From Vibrio bathopelagicus (GTDB lineage: Bacteria > Pseudomonadota > Gammaproteobacteria > Enterobacterales > Vibrionaceae), in NCBI RefSeq assembly GCF_014879975.1, contig NZ_CP062501.1, positions 1,954,970 through 2,018,969 on the forward strand: DNA of 64,000 bases. Direction: 5' to 3'. Below the pieces are notes generated by a model. It had not been told where the DNA came from. It worked only from the letters and a program-made list of their open reading frames with translations, and ran no database searches. This document shows, in pieces, positions 36,721 to 45,240 of this stretch. A program made the position numbers and the translations under genes. How positions within the stretch are numbered: the first letter of the stretch is position 1; every line of letters starts with the position of its first letter.

Positions 36721-37669
36721 CCAGCTCTTTGTGCATCGTTTTCATGCGATGACAGTACCTTGTGAAGTGCAAATCCTGTCGATTGATTTAGCGAACTTTC
36801 CAGAGGCAAGTACAAAAGAAATCGCCGATGAGATAGAGCAAAACACTCGCCGTTTAGAAGACAAATATAACTTCTACTGCGACGATTCGTGGCTAACACA
36901 ATGCATTAATCAACGAACGTCATGTGATGTCGAACTCGACCCTGAATCTGCCGAAGTATTCCGACATCTCGACCGATTAAGTCAACTGACGTTCGATACC
37001 TTTGATACTACGGTCGGAAGCATCAAACATCTTTTAAAACAAAAACCGAAGATGTCGCACAGTCACGCCTTCCAAGCGCTGTCTTCTGCTCTGGGTAAGC
37101 AAGCATGGGAATTGAAAGGAACAATGGATCTAAAAGGGACCGTCGATCTACAAAGGGCTGTCGGTCTACAAAGAACACAGCTACACGTCCCTGATTCACG
37201 TACTCGTTTCGACTTTGGCGGCGTCATCAAAGAGTACGCCGTCGACCAAGCAGTAGAGATAGGCAAGCAACGTGGTGCAACCTCAATGTTGGTGAACTTT
37301 GGCGGAGATATCTATGCGCTAGGCAACAAGCCGGATGGCTCGGCATTTAACATTGCGGTATTGGACCCAAGAGACAACAAAACGCCATTTTTTGCGGTTC
37401 CCTTAACCAACGCTGCGCTCACAACTTCGGCTCATAGCGAACGTCAAATGCAATTTGGTGATAAAACCACCTCTCATATTTTGTCGAAGCAAGATGTTGA
37501 GAAGAAGATTCTATCGGTTACCGCGATTGCTTCTTCCACATTGGAAGCGGGCGTGCTCAGTACATCACTGACACTGAACCCAAGCATTTCAGTGCCCGAA
37601 GATAGTGCTGTTATCTACATCGACGATCAATTACACATTCACCAAAACACGGAGTTTTTGCATTCATGA
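36710..37669 (+). CDS. FAD:protein FMN transferase (ApbE family), divergent
   Basis: 319 aa from the ATG at 36710 (GGAG 6 bp upstream, overlapping the DUF3570 stop codon); the longer frame from 36641 was rejected. ApbE features: FDFGGVIKEYAVDQAVEIGK, LVNFGGDIYALGNKP, LTTSAHSERQ and a C-terminal TLEAGVLSTSLTL. ApbE moves FMN from FAD onto Ser/Thr of target proteins. Oddities: no visible signal peptide; the usual A-D-A-L-x-T metal-site Asp seems replaced by Gly (EAGVLST); and a four-unit 18-bp repeat inserts hexapeptides at residues 135-158. Activity is therefore likely but not certain. The DUF3570 protein upstream is the obvious substrate. Confidence 0.85.
   Translation: MSSNQLFVHRFHAMTVPCEVQILSIDLANFPEASTKEIADEIEQNTRRLEDKYNFYCDDSWLTQCINQRTSCDVELDPESAEVFRHLDRLSQLTFDTFDTTVGSIKHLLKQKPKMSHSHAFQALSSALGKQAWELKGTMDLKGTVDLQRAVGLQRTQLHVPDSRTRFDFGGVIKEYAVDQAVEIGKQRGATSMLVNFGGDIYALGNKPDGSAFNIAVLDPRDNKTPFFAVPLTNAALTTSAHSERQMQFGDKTTSHILSKQDVEKKILSVTAIASSTLEAGVLSTSLTLNPSISVPEDSAVIYIDDQLHIHQNTEFLHS
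37112..37183 (+). repeat. In-frame 18-bp tandem repeat (4 units) in the ApbE gene
   Basis: Four degenerate 18-bp units encode LKGTMD, LKGTVD, LQRAVG and LQRTQL. They sit just before the conserved 'FDFGGVIKEYAVD' core and look like a recent internal expansion. Confidence 0.85.
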
Positions 37670-39453
37670 AAAGCTACCTATTCACGTTAATCTTATTGTT
37701 TAGCAGCTTTTTGCATGCTCAAGAAAGTGAGTTTCTTCCCGTTGAAGAAGCCTTCCCTGTCACATGGGAAGCCACAGACCAAGGTGCGATCATCAATTTT
37801 GATACTCATCCTGGTTACTATCTGTACCAATCTCGATTCTCATTTAAAGAAGAGTCGTCATTATCGACGCTAGAGCCTCAATACTCGCAGCCAGGTGAAG
37901 AAAAACAGGATCCTAACTTTGGTAATGTTGTTGTGTTTCACAAGCCGCTCACCGTTACAGTACCTTACACTGGAAGTGGCAAACTCACCGTGCGTTACCA
38001 AGGCTGCGCAGACAAAGGGCTTTGCTACCTCCCACAAAAGTTAGAGCTAGATTTGCCTAAACTGGAAATCTTGATAGCTGATAGCTCATCAAGTTCGCTA
38101 TATCAAACCTTAGGCGAGATCAGTGAAGACACTAATGGCTTATCTTCATTCCTATCTCAAGCGGGCAAGTTACAAGCTCTCCTTGTATTCTTCTTACTCG
38201 GCCTAGGCTTGTCTCTGACGCCATGTGTACTACCGATGATTCCAATTCTAGCCAGCATCATTGGTGGTGAAAAAGAGATGACAGGGAAAAAAGGCACGGC
38301 ACTCTCAAGTTCTTACGTTCTGGGTATGGCCACCAGCTATGCGATGACAGGGATATTAGTAACGACCTTGGCAAAAGGGATTAACCTTCAAGCCGCGATG
38401 CAACAGCCTTGGTTGTTAAGTAGCTTTGCGGCAGTTTTTGTTCTGCTTGCGTTGGCAATGTTCGGATTCTATGAACTCCAACTACCTTCCGCCCTTCAGC
38501 AAAAACTCAACAGTGGTTCAGACAAACTTGGCGGCGGCAAGATCGCCAGTGTCTTTGCTATGGGCGCAATCTCAGCCTTGGTGGTATCACCTTGTGTCAG
38601 CGCTCCATTGGCTGGTGCGTTGCTGTACGTTTCAACCACTCAAGATTGGATGTTTGGCGGAGCGACTCTGTTTGTTATGGCGCTTGGTATGGGAGTACCG
38701 CTTATCGCGATCGGGGCAAGTGGCGGGCGTCTGTTGCTAAGAAGTGGCGCGTGGATGGTATCGGTCAAGCAAGTGTTTGGCGTACTGCTATTGGCTGTTG
38801 CTATCGTGCTATTAAGCCGCTTTGTCGCTCCATCGATCATTATGATCTTATGGGCGCTGCTCGCCATCGGTTCTGGTGTACATTTCGGTGCTTTGGAAGC
38901 CGCGCAACCGGGTTGGGCTCGTACTCGTAAGTTTTCTGCTTTACTGCCACTGAGTTACGGTTTAATTTTGTTTGTCGGATTTTTCTTAGGTAATACCGAC
39001 CCTCTGAATCCGCTTGCAAACAGAAAATCAGCTCAACCTATTGCGGCTACTCCCTTTGAAAAAACCGATTCGATTGCTCAGTTAGAGCAGAAGTTACAAG
39101 CCGCTGCAAATACCGACCAAAAAGTGCTCGTCGACCTTTACGCGGATTGGTGTATCTCTTGTAAAGTGATTGAAACTAATGTGTTTAATGACCAACAAGT
39201 GAGTCAAAAGCTTAAAGAGTGGAAAACCATAAAGCTTGATGTGACAGAAAGCTCTCCAGAGCAAATGGCGTGGCTCAACGATAAAAATGTGTTTGGCCCA
39301 CCTGCGATTTTCTTTTACTCACCCACAAGCGGAGAGCTAGAGCCTGCGCGAGTGATGGGAGATATTGATAAAGACGGTTTTAATAGCAAACTTAAGCTTG
39401 CTAATCAGCTTGCTTACGCAAGCAGCGTACAACCGGATAGTCGCACAAACTAA
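37666..39453 (+). CDS. dsbD: Thiol:disulfide interchange protein DsbD
   Basis: 595 aa with all three DsbD parts. Signal peptide MKSYLFTLILLFSSFLHA; periplasmic alpha domain to about residue 140 with GCADKGLC (Cys114, Cys120); membrane domain of eight helices from about 165 to 445 with Cys187 (LTPCVLPM) and Cys310 (VSPCVSAP); C-terminal thioredoxin gamma domain with DWCISCK (Cys496, Cys499). It carries electrons from cytosolic thioredoxin to periplasmic thiol proteins. ATGA overlap with the ApbE gene places it last in the operon. Vibrios usually have another dsbD elsewhere, so this one is probably dedicated to this system. Confidence 0.93.
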   Translation: MKSYLFTLILLFSSFLHAQESEFLPVEEAFPVTWEATDQGAIINFDTHPGYYLYQSRFSFKEESSLSTLEPQYSQPGEEKQDPNFGNVVVFHKPLTVTVPYTGSGKLTVRYQGCADKGLCYLPQKLELDLPKLEILIADSSSSSLYQTLGEISEDTNGLSSFLSQAGKLQALLVFFLLGLGLSLTPCVLPMIPILASIIGGEKEMTGKKGTALSSSYVLGMATSYAMTGILVTTLAKGINLQAAMQQPWLLSSFAAVFVLLALAMFGFYELQLPSALQQKLNSGSDKLGGGKIASVFAMGAISALVVSPCVSAPLAGALLYVSTTQDWMFGGATLFVMALGMGVPLIAIGASGGRLLLRSGAWMVSVKQVFGVLLLAVAIVLLSRFVAPSIIMILWALLAIGSGVHFGALEAAQPGWARTRKFSALLPLSYGLILFVGFFLGNTDPLNPLANRKSAQPIAATPFEKTDSIAQLEQKLQAAANTDQKVLVDLYADWCISCKVIETNVFNDQQVSQKLKEWKTIKLDVTESSPEQMAWLNDKNVFGPPAIFFYSPTSGELEPARVMGDIDKDGFNSKLKLANQLAYASSVQPDSRTN

Positions 39454-39474
39454 AGTAAACCATCGATAAAGCCC

Positions 39475-39503
39475 AAATCGCCCAATCATTGATTGGGCGA
39501 TTT
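39475..39503. terminator. Bidirectional terminator after dsbD
   Basis: A 13-bp stem (AAATCGCCCAATC / GATTGGGCGATTT, arms 39475-39487 and 39491-39503) with a 3-nt loop lies 22 bp after dsbD and 28 bp beyond the convergent phosphotransferase gene. Confidence 0.88.
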
Positions 39504-39530
39504 ATTATTAAGCCTGCCGATTCAGACCGC

Positions 39531-40649
39531 CTATTCTGAACTTTCCAACTGTTCAATAACCATTTGAGTTAGCCGCTCAGTATACGCATTGATCTTCCAG
39601 TGTTCTGGGCTCCAGCCTTTTACAAATCGTTGGAAGTCGGCCCATGCCACGTAAAACATTGGTCGCCATGTGGCTTCAACATCATCAAAAGAAAGTTGTG
39701 ATTGATAGTATGTGAGTGCCTCTTTCAAGTATCGAAAATAAGCCTCTAATATTTCTGATTCAAGCTCTTCGCAATCTTGCGGCCTAACCGCGCTGCTCAT
39801 AAACAGAGCTACGTCTTTCATCGCACAACCATGACCGACATATTGGAAGTCGACAGCTGCTGCGTTTTGGCTTGCCGAATCAAAACAGAAATTAGCTAGC
39901 TTGGCGTCACCATGCACCAAAGTTGGATACGGACACTCTCTGAGTAAACGATCGATGTGTGGCGCTTGATTCTTCAATGGTAAGTCGGCCAACGCGTTTA
40001 ACTCATCAGGACGTGTTTCTAAATGCCAGTAAGTACCTATTTTCCATAATGATGCAGACTGATCTTGGTCGATATGGATATGCTTCGCATGAAAATTAGC
40101 AAGCCACTTTAGGCAGGCATCGCGTTGTTCAACCTCGACGGCAGTGTAACCAAGTACTGGTTCAAGCTGAGTATCTTTAGTAGCCAATTCATCACAAACG
40201 GCGAGCACATCAAATTGAGAAGTGAGAGGAAAGCCGATATCAGCAAGGTTTTGCATCACAATCAGCCACTCGTTCTCTTGTAACTCACATTGCAGCCCAA
40301 CAGGCACAGGACAACGCTCATCCCACTGTTGAGTGAACGATTGATACCAAGCCGTTTCCACTTGGTAAGAGTGCACCTTTCGTTGATGAGATAATTTAGT
40401 GTTCCAGCCTTTGGGGTGTTCAGCTTTATCTGGCAATGCGACATGTTTGACGATGACACTGTTTACTGAGGCATTGTTCATCGAGGCACTATTATCTTTA
40501 GCAAAGACCAAGCGAACTAACTCGCCATATCCGCCCCACAAGCGTTGAATCACTTGAACATCAAACCCCTGGTGACAGCCAAGTGAGGTTGCAATTTTTT
40601 GATAGAGTTCAGGTTGAACAAGGTTTTTTGGCGATATTGATTGAGACAT
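39531..40649 (-). CDS. Aminoglycoside/choline-type phosphotransferase
   Basis: 372-aa kinase-like protein. The nucleotide-binding lobe has VNSVIVKHVALP; the catalytic loop reads TLVHGDAKLANFCFDSASQN (H-G-D-x-x-x-x-N), followed by the metal-binding AAVDFQYVGHGCAMKDVALF. This pattern fits the APH/EcKinase-like family; the natural substrate is unknown and resistance activity should not be assumed. It is followed on the same strand by nothing and preceded by the GNAT gene, 11 bp away, so the two are co-transcribed. Confidence 0.85.
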   Translation of the reverse strand: MSQSISPKNLVQPELYQKIATSLGCHQGFDVQVIQRLWGGYGELVRLVFAKDNSASMNNASVNSVIVKHVALPDKAEHPKGWNTKLSHQRKVHSYQVETAWYQSFTQQWDERCPVPVGLQCELQENEWLIVMQNLADIGFPLTSQFDVLAVCDELATKDTQLEPVLGYTAVEVEQRDACLKWLANFHAKHIHIDQDQSASLWKIGTYWHLETRPDELNALADLPLKNQAPHIDRLLRECPYPTLVHGDAKLANFCFDSASQNAAAVDFQYVGHGCAMKDVALFMSSAVRPQDCEELESEILEAYFRYLKEALTYYQSQLSFDDVEATWRPMFYVAWADFQRFVKGWSPEHWKINAYTERLTQMVIEQLESSE

Positions 40650-40660
40650 ATTACTCGTTG

Positions 40661-40945
40661 CTAAGCTTTATCAGAGAGAAGATGTGACCACTGTGGCTGC
40701 CTATTCATGTAATGCACTACGTAGCTGCAAACAGGAACAATCTTTAAGCCAGCCTGTTCAATTTCAGGTAAGACCGACTCCATCATCACCTTACCAAACC
40801 CTTTACCTTGTAGTTCATCAGGAATCCGAGTCGAAGTAATATGTAGGACGTCCCCATCCTTCTGATATTTAACAACAGCGAACTGATTTGGTTCTAGCTC
40901 AACCGTAATCTGGCTAGCTTGTTGATCCCATTTTATGGCCTTCAT
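40661..40945 (-). CDS. Small GNAT-like N-acetyltransferase (YjdJ/NATD1 type)
   Basis: 94 aa from the ATG at 40945, which has AGGAG 6 bp upstream; a TTG five codons earlier overlaps that site. The short GNAT fold shows VVKYQKDGDVLHITSTRIPD, ELQGKGFGKVMMESVLPEIE (the acetyl-CoA loop Q-G-K-G-x-G-x) and IVPVCSYVVHYMNRQPQWSH. Length and motifs match the minimal YjdJ family, whose substrates are unknown. It is first in a two-gene unit with the phosphotransferase. The 273 bp upstream to the PilZ gene are AT-rich and hold only promoters. Confidence 0.85.
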   Translation of the reverse strand: MKAIKWDQQASQITVELEPNQFAVVKYQKDGDVLHITSTRIPDELQGKGFGKVMMESVLPEIEQAGLKIVPVCSYVVHYMNRQPQWSHLLSDKA

Positions 40946-41218
40946 TCTCAACTCCTGCAAATAATTGGTACACCAAACAATAAAAGTTTGAAGTATTAGT
41001 TCCTTGTAATAGACTAACGAAAGTGCATATAAATAAAACTAAGTACTTACAAATACAGTCAATAATTTAGAGTTAACTATTTTATATAAAACTAGAAAAT
41101 AGAAAACTCACTCTATAAATTAATATAAAGTACTCCTGTTAAACCTAGCACGTAATAACACCTTGTTAGCAAGTTACCAAATAACTAACAGACGCATGTT
41201 GGCGCATGGAGAAACATA

Positions 41219-41965
41219 ATGAACGCACCACTGAAGAAGCCTTTGGAGCATAATCAGGCACTTCAAGACCCTCGAAATCGCACTATTTCCACGATTAATA
41301 GTACCGATGCGTTGGCCATGATTGAACACGGTAGTGAACTGACGTTAAACGTCTCGACTCCGGTTGGCACTAAATTTCTAGCGACTACGAAGTTTATCGG
41401 CACACACAGTGAGAACTGTATCTTGGTTGAAGTCCCTGAGATTTCAAGCGATGACCTACGCTTTTTCTTTCAGGAAGGGTTTTGGATGACGGTTAGAGCT
41501 TACTCGTTAAGAGGAGAGGGCGCGCTTATTCACTTTAAATGTCAAATTCATCATAATATTGGTGAACCTTTCCCAATTTTGGTGTTATCGACACCAAGTA
41601 CAATGCAAGTGACTCAACTTCGTAAAGAAACCCGTTATGAAGTCAATTTAGAGTCCAGAATCATCTTCAATGATCAGCGAATGAATTGTGAGATCCGAGA
41701 CCTATCTAAAAGTGGTTGTCGCTTTGTCACATCGCCAACGTCACGACCTATTCAGATTGCCGATAGAGTGTCTATCGAGATCACGCCTGGAAATTACAAC
41801 GGCCCATTTATTCCTCCGCTACGAGGCACAGTGTGTAACTTGCAGAAATCGACACACTACGCACGCTACGGTGTAGAGTTTGACGATATCGGCCGTGCCA
41901 ATGCTAAGAATCTATTGGGTAAACTTAAGTTCGATGGTACCAAGCTTCGTTTACGTAATGCCTAA
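41219..41965 (+). CDS. PilZ domain c-di-GMP receptor, YcgR-like
   Basis: 248 aa. The N-terminal half (about residues 30-130) resembles the YcgR flagellar-brake domain (ELTLNVSTPVGTKFLATTKF). The C-terminal PilZ domain (about 135-240) has both c-di-GMP motifs: RKETRYEV (R-x-x-x-R) and DLSKSGCRF (D-x-S-x-x-G). The gene has GGAG upstream and stands alone, with a strong terminator behind it. It probably links c-di-GMP level to motility or surface behaviour; the nearby Tad locus is a tempting but unproven target. Confidence 0.9.
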   Translation: MNAPLKKPLEHNQALQDPRNRTISTINSTDALAMIEHGSELTLNVSTPVGTKFLATTKFIGTHSENCILVEVPEISSDDLRFFFQEGFWMTVRAYSLRGEGALIHFKCQIHHNIGEPFPILVLSTPSTMQVTQLRKETRYEVNLESRIIFNDQRMNCEIRDLSKSGCRFVTSPTSRPIQIADRVSIEITPGNYNGPFIPPLRGTVCNLQKSTHYARYGVEFDDIGRANAKNLLGKLKFDGTKLRLRNA

Positions 41966-42039
41966 GTGTCAGCCCTGCTTTAAACATCGCTCTAGGTAGA
42001 TACAGCTATAAGTCGCTAAAGATTAAAAGAACCCAAACA

Positions 42040-42080
42040 AAAATAGCCATCGATAATATATCGATGGCTATTTTGTTTTA
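42040..42080. terminator. Terminator between PilZ and Lon-like genes
   Basis: A 15-bp perfect stem (AAAATAGCCATCGAT, 42040-42054, with 42060-42074; loop AATAT) is followed by GTTTTA. It lies between converging genes and can serve both. Confidence 0.9.
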
Positions 42081-42132
42081 CCTAGAACAAGTTAACGGTT
42101 ATTTTTCTCGCTGATTTAGGTAGCGCAACCCG

Positions 42133-44493
42133 CTATTTACGAAGGGCGTTGAGCTTGGCCTGCGCGATACCAAAAATAGTATCGATTGGGTAGCTTCCCT
42201 CGTCACTGGCTTCACCTGCGGCTTTGCCCGTGAACAGCTCAATCGCTTCTGTCACATGGTCGATCGCCCAGATGTTGAACTCACCCTTTTCAACCGCTTT
42301 GACGATATCACTGCGTAACATCAGGTTGTGAACATTCGAACGCGGGATAATCACCCCTTGCTCGTTTGAACGGCCTTTGATTTCACACACATCAAAGAAA
42401 CCTTCAATTTTCTCATTCACACCACCAATTGGCTGAGACTCACCAAACTGGTTCATCGAACCAGTAATCGCAATGTCTTGACGATTTGGCTGCTTCGAAA
42501 AGGCTGAAACTACCGCACAGAACTCCGCCATACTTGCACTGTCACCATCGACGCCACCATACGATTGCTCAAAGGTGATGTTAGTGGTGAGCGGAACTTT
42601 GGCTGTCTTACCAAACACAGAAGAAAGATAAGCAGACAAGATCATCACCCCTTTCGAGTGAATACTGCCACCAAGATCTACGTTTCTTTCGATATCAATC
42701 ACCTCACCATCGCCATAGGCTGTAGTGGCAGTAATTCGGTTTGGCGCGCCAAACATATGATCGGTTGTGCTTAACACAGATAAAGCATTCACCTGTCCGA
42801 CAGCCTGACCATCAACGTGTATCAAGGTCGTCCCGTTAGTAAACGTCTCCATTACACTGTCTTGTAATCGACTCACACGCATTTGCTGGTTAGACAATGC
42901 TTGGTCTACGTGTGTAGAACGAATCAGATTCGACTTCGCCCCTCTCGCAACATAGTTAGATTCCCGGAGCAGGTTCGCTGTGTGTGCAGAGTGCAAAGAC
43001 AACTTCCCTTGATCACCCGCCTGACGAGAGCTGTGCTCAATAATGCGAGCTATCGCTTTTCGATCACAATGCAGCATGTTGTTGTCATGCACGATGCTCG
43101 AAATGAAACGTGCGTAATGCATCTCAGAATCCGCGGTACGTTTCATCTCATCTTCAAAGTCAGCCGTTACACGGAACAATTCACCAAACTCGGCATCGTA
43201 GTGCTGCAACAGTTGGTAAGTACGATAATCCCCAAACAGAATAATTTTCACATCCAGTGGAATCGGTTCAGGATCAAGCGATACTGCGCCCGTTAGGGTC
43301 ACCTCTTTTTCTAATGAAGCAAAGCTCAATTGACGTGAACGTAACGCACGTTTAAGCCCTTCCCATACATACGGTTGCTCTAACACTTTCACCGCATCCA
43401 TCAACAATACACCACCATTTGCTCGGTGTAAGCTGCCCGCACGAATCAATGAGAAATCGGTAAATACGGTGCCTTTAAATGTCGCCGTTTCTACATAACC
43501 AAACAGAGAGTGATAGTTCGGATTCTCTTCGACTACAATCGGAAGAGACTGCTCTTTTTGGCTGACGATTACGTTAACTTTGTAACGACGTGGCATTTTC
43601 TTATCCAGAGAAGCCGTCGCAATTTCAGCTTGCTCAGTGCTCTCTTCTAAGAAAATATCAGCGTTTTCGACAATGTCCTTACGCAGTGCCGTGAGGTACT
43701 TTTTGATCTCTGGATATTGGTTGTAATCTTGCTTCAACTGCTTGATAAAGTGGGTAATTACGTCCCTTGCTGTATCATCATTCAGCTTTTGAATTTTCTC
43801 TGTGTACGTTTCTTCAAGTTCAGTCAGCTCACGAGAAATAGTTCGTAACCCCACTTCCAATCCATCAATAGTTTTATCGAACTGATCTTGTTCTTCCGGC
43901 GAAAGCAAATCGAAGCTCTCTTCGGTATGAAGCTCCTCGCCGTTCATTGCAACAAACTGGTAATCGCCCTGAGTGGTAATCGTCAGGTTAATACCCTTAT
44001 CTTTCGCTTCTTGGCTTATGTTTTCTAGCGCAGCTTGCTGTTTGGCTGCCAGCTGGTTTTTAAGCCTGTCTGCACGGCTAAAGTACATCTCGTTATCAAA
44101 CGCAAGAGGCATACCTTTTAGCAATTTACGCATCAATTTTTCGATATCTTGCTTTAAATTGCTGCCGACACCGCTCGGTAACTTGAGCACTTTAGGTGTA
44201 CGAATGTCTTCAAAATTCGCGATGTAACACCAATCAAAAAGCTCTTCGACTTCTTGAGGGTGACGGTTGAGATAACGCAAGATCATGGTTCGTTTGCCTA
44301 GACCATTGCGCCCTATCGCGTAAATGTTGTAACCCTTTTCCTTAATTGACATCGCGAACTCAACGGCTTTCTGTGCCCGTTCTTGTCCGACGATCTCGTC
44401 AATTGGAGCCAGTTCTTTGGTCGACTTACATGGTAGCTTCTCTAGCTCTGCTACCTGATACAGCTGTTCTGTATTGAGTCTTTGAATCGCCAT
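42133..44493 (-). CDS. Lon-family ATP-dependent protease (LonB/YcbZ-like)
   Basis: 786 aa. The N-terminal ATPase part has a P-loop AIGRNGLGKRT near residue 60, where the usual Ser/Thr after Lys is Arg, and a Walker B-like GGVLLMDAVKVLEQP, where Glu is replaced by Ala; both are common in this AAA_32 group. A long helical insertion spans about 150-330. The C-terminal S16 protease domain has the Ser-Lys dyad: Ser652 in VDGDSASM and Lys695 in GGVNEKIEGF, 43 residues apart as in Lon. GGAGG precedes the ATG. It is a cytosolic protein-quality protease; its targets are unknown. Confidence 0.9.
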   Translation of the reverse strand: MAIQRLNTEQLYQVAELEKLPCKSTKELAPIDEIVGQERAQKAVEFAMSIKEKGYNIYAIGRNGLGKRTMILRYLNRHPQEVEELFDWCYIANFEDIRTPKVLKLPSGVGSNLKQDIEKLMRKLLKGMPLAFDNEMYFSRADRLKNQLAAKQQAALENISQEAKDKGINLTITTQGDYQFVAMNGEELHTEESFDLLSPEEQDQFDKTIDGLEVGLRTISRELTELEETYTEKIQKLNDDTARDVITHFIKQLKQDYNQYPEIKKYLTALRKDIVENADIFLEESTEQAEIATASLDKKMPRRYKVNVIVSQKEQSLPIVVEENPNYHSLFGYVETATFKGTVFTDFSLIRAGSLHRANGGVLLMDAVKVLEQPYVWEGLKRALRSRQLSFASLEKEVTLTGAVSLDPEPIPLDVKIILFGDYRTYQLLQHYDAEFGELFRVTADFEDEMKRTADSEMHYARFISSIVHDNNMLHCDRKAIARIIEHSSRQAGDQGKLSLHSAHTANLLRESNYVARGAKSNLIRSTHVDQALSNQQMRVSRLQDSVMETFTNGTTLIHVDGQAVGQVNALSVLSTTDHMFGAPNRITATTAYGDGEVIDIERNVDLGGSIHSKGVMILSAYLSSVFGKTAKVPLTTNITFEQSYGGVDGDSASMAEFCAVVSAFSKQPNRQDIAITGSMNQFGESQPIGGVNEKIEGFFDVCEIKGRSNEQGVIIPRSNVHNLMLRSDIVKAVEKGEFNIWAIDHVTEAIELFTGKAAGEASDEGSYPIDTIFGIAQAKLNALRK

Positions 44494-44681
44494 CGCCGCC
44501 TCCTTAGTCCTTTATTACTTGGGTGTAGATAAAATCAGTGTAGATGTAATTTCCTATAAATTTAGTGACTTACGCTGCACAGCTGTTCAACCGAACAAAT
44601 AACACACAATTTGAGCCCATTTTACGAATAAAGGACTATTTTAAATACCAACTTAACATGTAAATGATTTTAATTTGCAAT

Positions 44682-44696
44682 TGATAATAAATATCA
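44682..44696. promoter_or_regulatory. Fur-box-like site upstream of the orphan ABC ATPase unit
   Basis: TGATAATAAATATCA matches 13 of 14 arm positions of the 7-1-7 Fur palindrome. It ends 37 bp before the ATG at 44734. The 234-bp gap after the Lon-like gene is otherwise AT-rich promoter DNA with no gene. Confidence 0.58.
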
Positions 44697-44733
44697 TTAA
44701 CATTTTCGGATATTATAAATTGAGGATGTGGAT

Positions 44734-45228
44734 ATGGAAATTGAACGATGCTGGATGCACTATCTAAAAGCTGAGCAGTTAATGGAACAAGGCCATTGGC
44801 CAGAAGCACAGCGTCTTTACGGTGATGTTTTATCTTCTCTTCCTCATCACATCCAAGACGCTGCATACCAAAGCGACATTAAACCCTGTCAATTTGCTTG
44901 TCTATTGGCAGGACTAAGAGACGCGAGCGTTGCTCAATCTGAAATTCTTAATCGCCTAGGGCTACAACAGCAAGCCTTCGACACATTGAATCAGTCTTAT
45001 GCTCTGATGCAATTTATCTCTCTAGAAAACACCGAGCTGATTCAACGTACTTATTCTCTACTGGAGAAGCAGAGTGAAGATTTACTCAATCACTTGATCG
45101 CTTTTTGCAGCGCTCAGCGCAGCTCGCATTGGATGCTCGAACTAGAACAAATTCAACGTGCTCATCACCATTTTGGGCAACTTAAAACAACGTCAGAAGT
45201 TCAATCTTCACCTAATGTCTTAAATTGA
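44734..45228 (+). CDS. Hypothetical helical protein upstream of an ABC ATPase
   Basis: 164 aa from the ATG at 44734 (GAGG 8 bp upstream; a GTG two codons earlier is less well placed). It is all-helical with TPR-like pairs (HYLKAEQLMEQGHWPEAQRL YGDV is one such helix pair; SEILNRLGLQQQAFDTLNQS another). There is no signal peptide, so it is cytosolic. It lies 12 bp before the dual-ATPase ABC gene and is probably co-transcribed with it behind a Fur-box-like site. I do not recognise the family; a scaffold or regulator of the ABC protein is a guess. Confidence 0.7.
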   Translation: MEIERCWMHYLKAEQLMEQGHWPEAQRLYGDVLSSLPHHIQDAAYQSDIKPCQFACLLAGLRDASVAQSEILNRLGLQQQAFDTLNQSYALMQFISLENTELIQRTYSLLEKQSEDLLNHLIAFCSAQRSSHWMLELEQIQRAHHHFGQLKTTSEVQSSPNVLN

Positions 45229-45240
45229 TAAGGATATATC

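Noticed and set aside
39531..40649. Aminoglycoside resistance gene
   Set aside because: Only the general phosphotransferase motifs match; chromosomal setting and length suggest another substrate.
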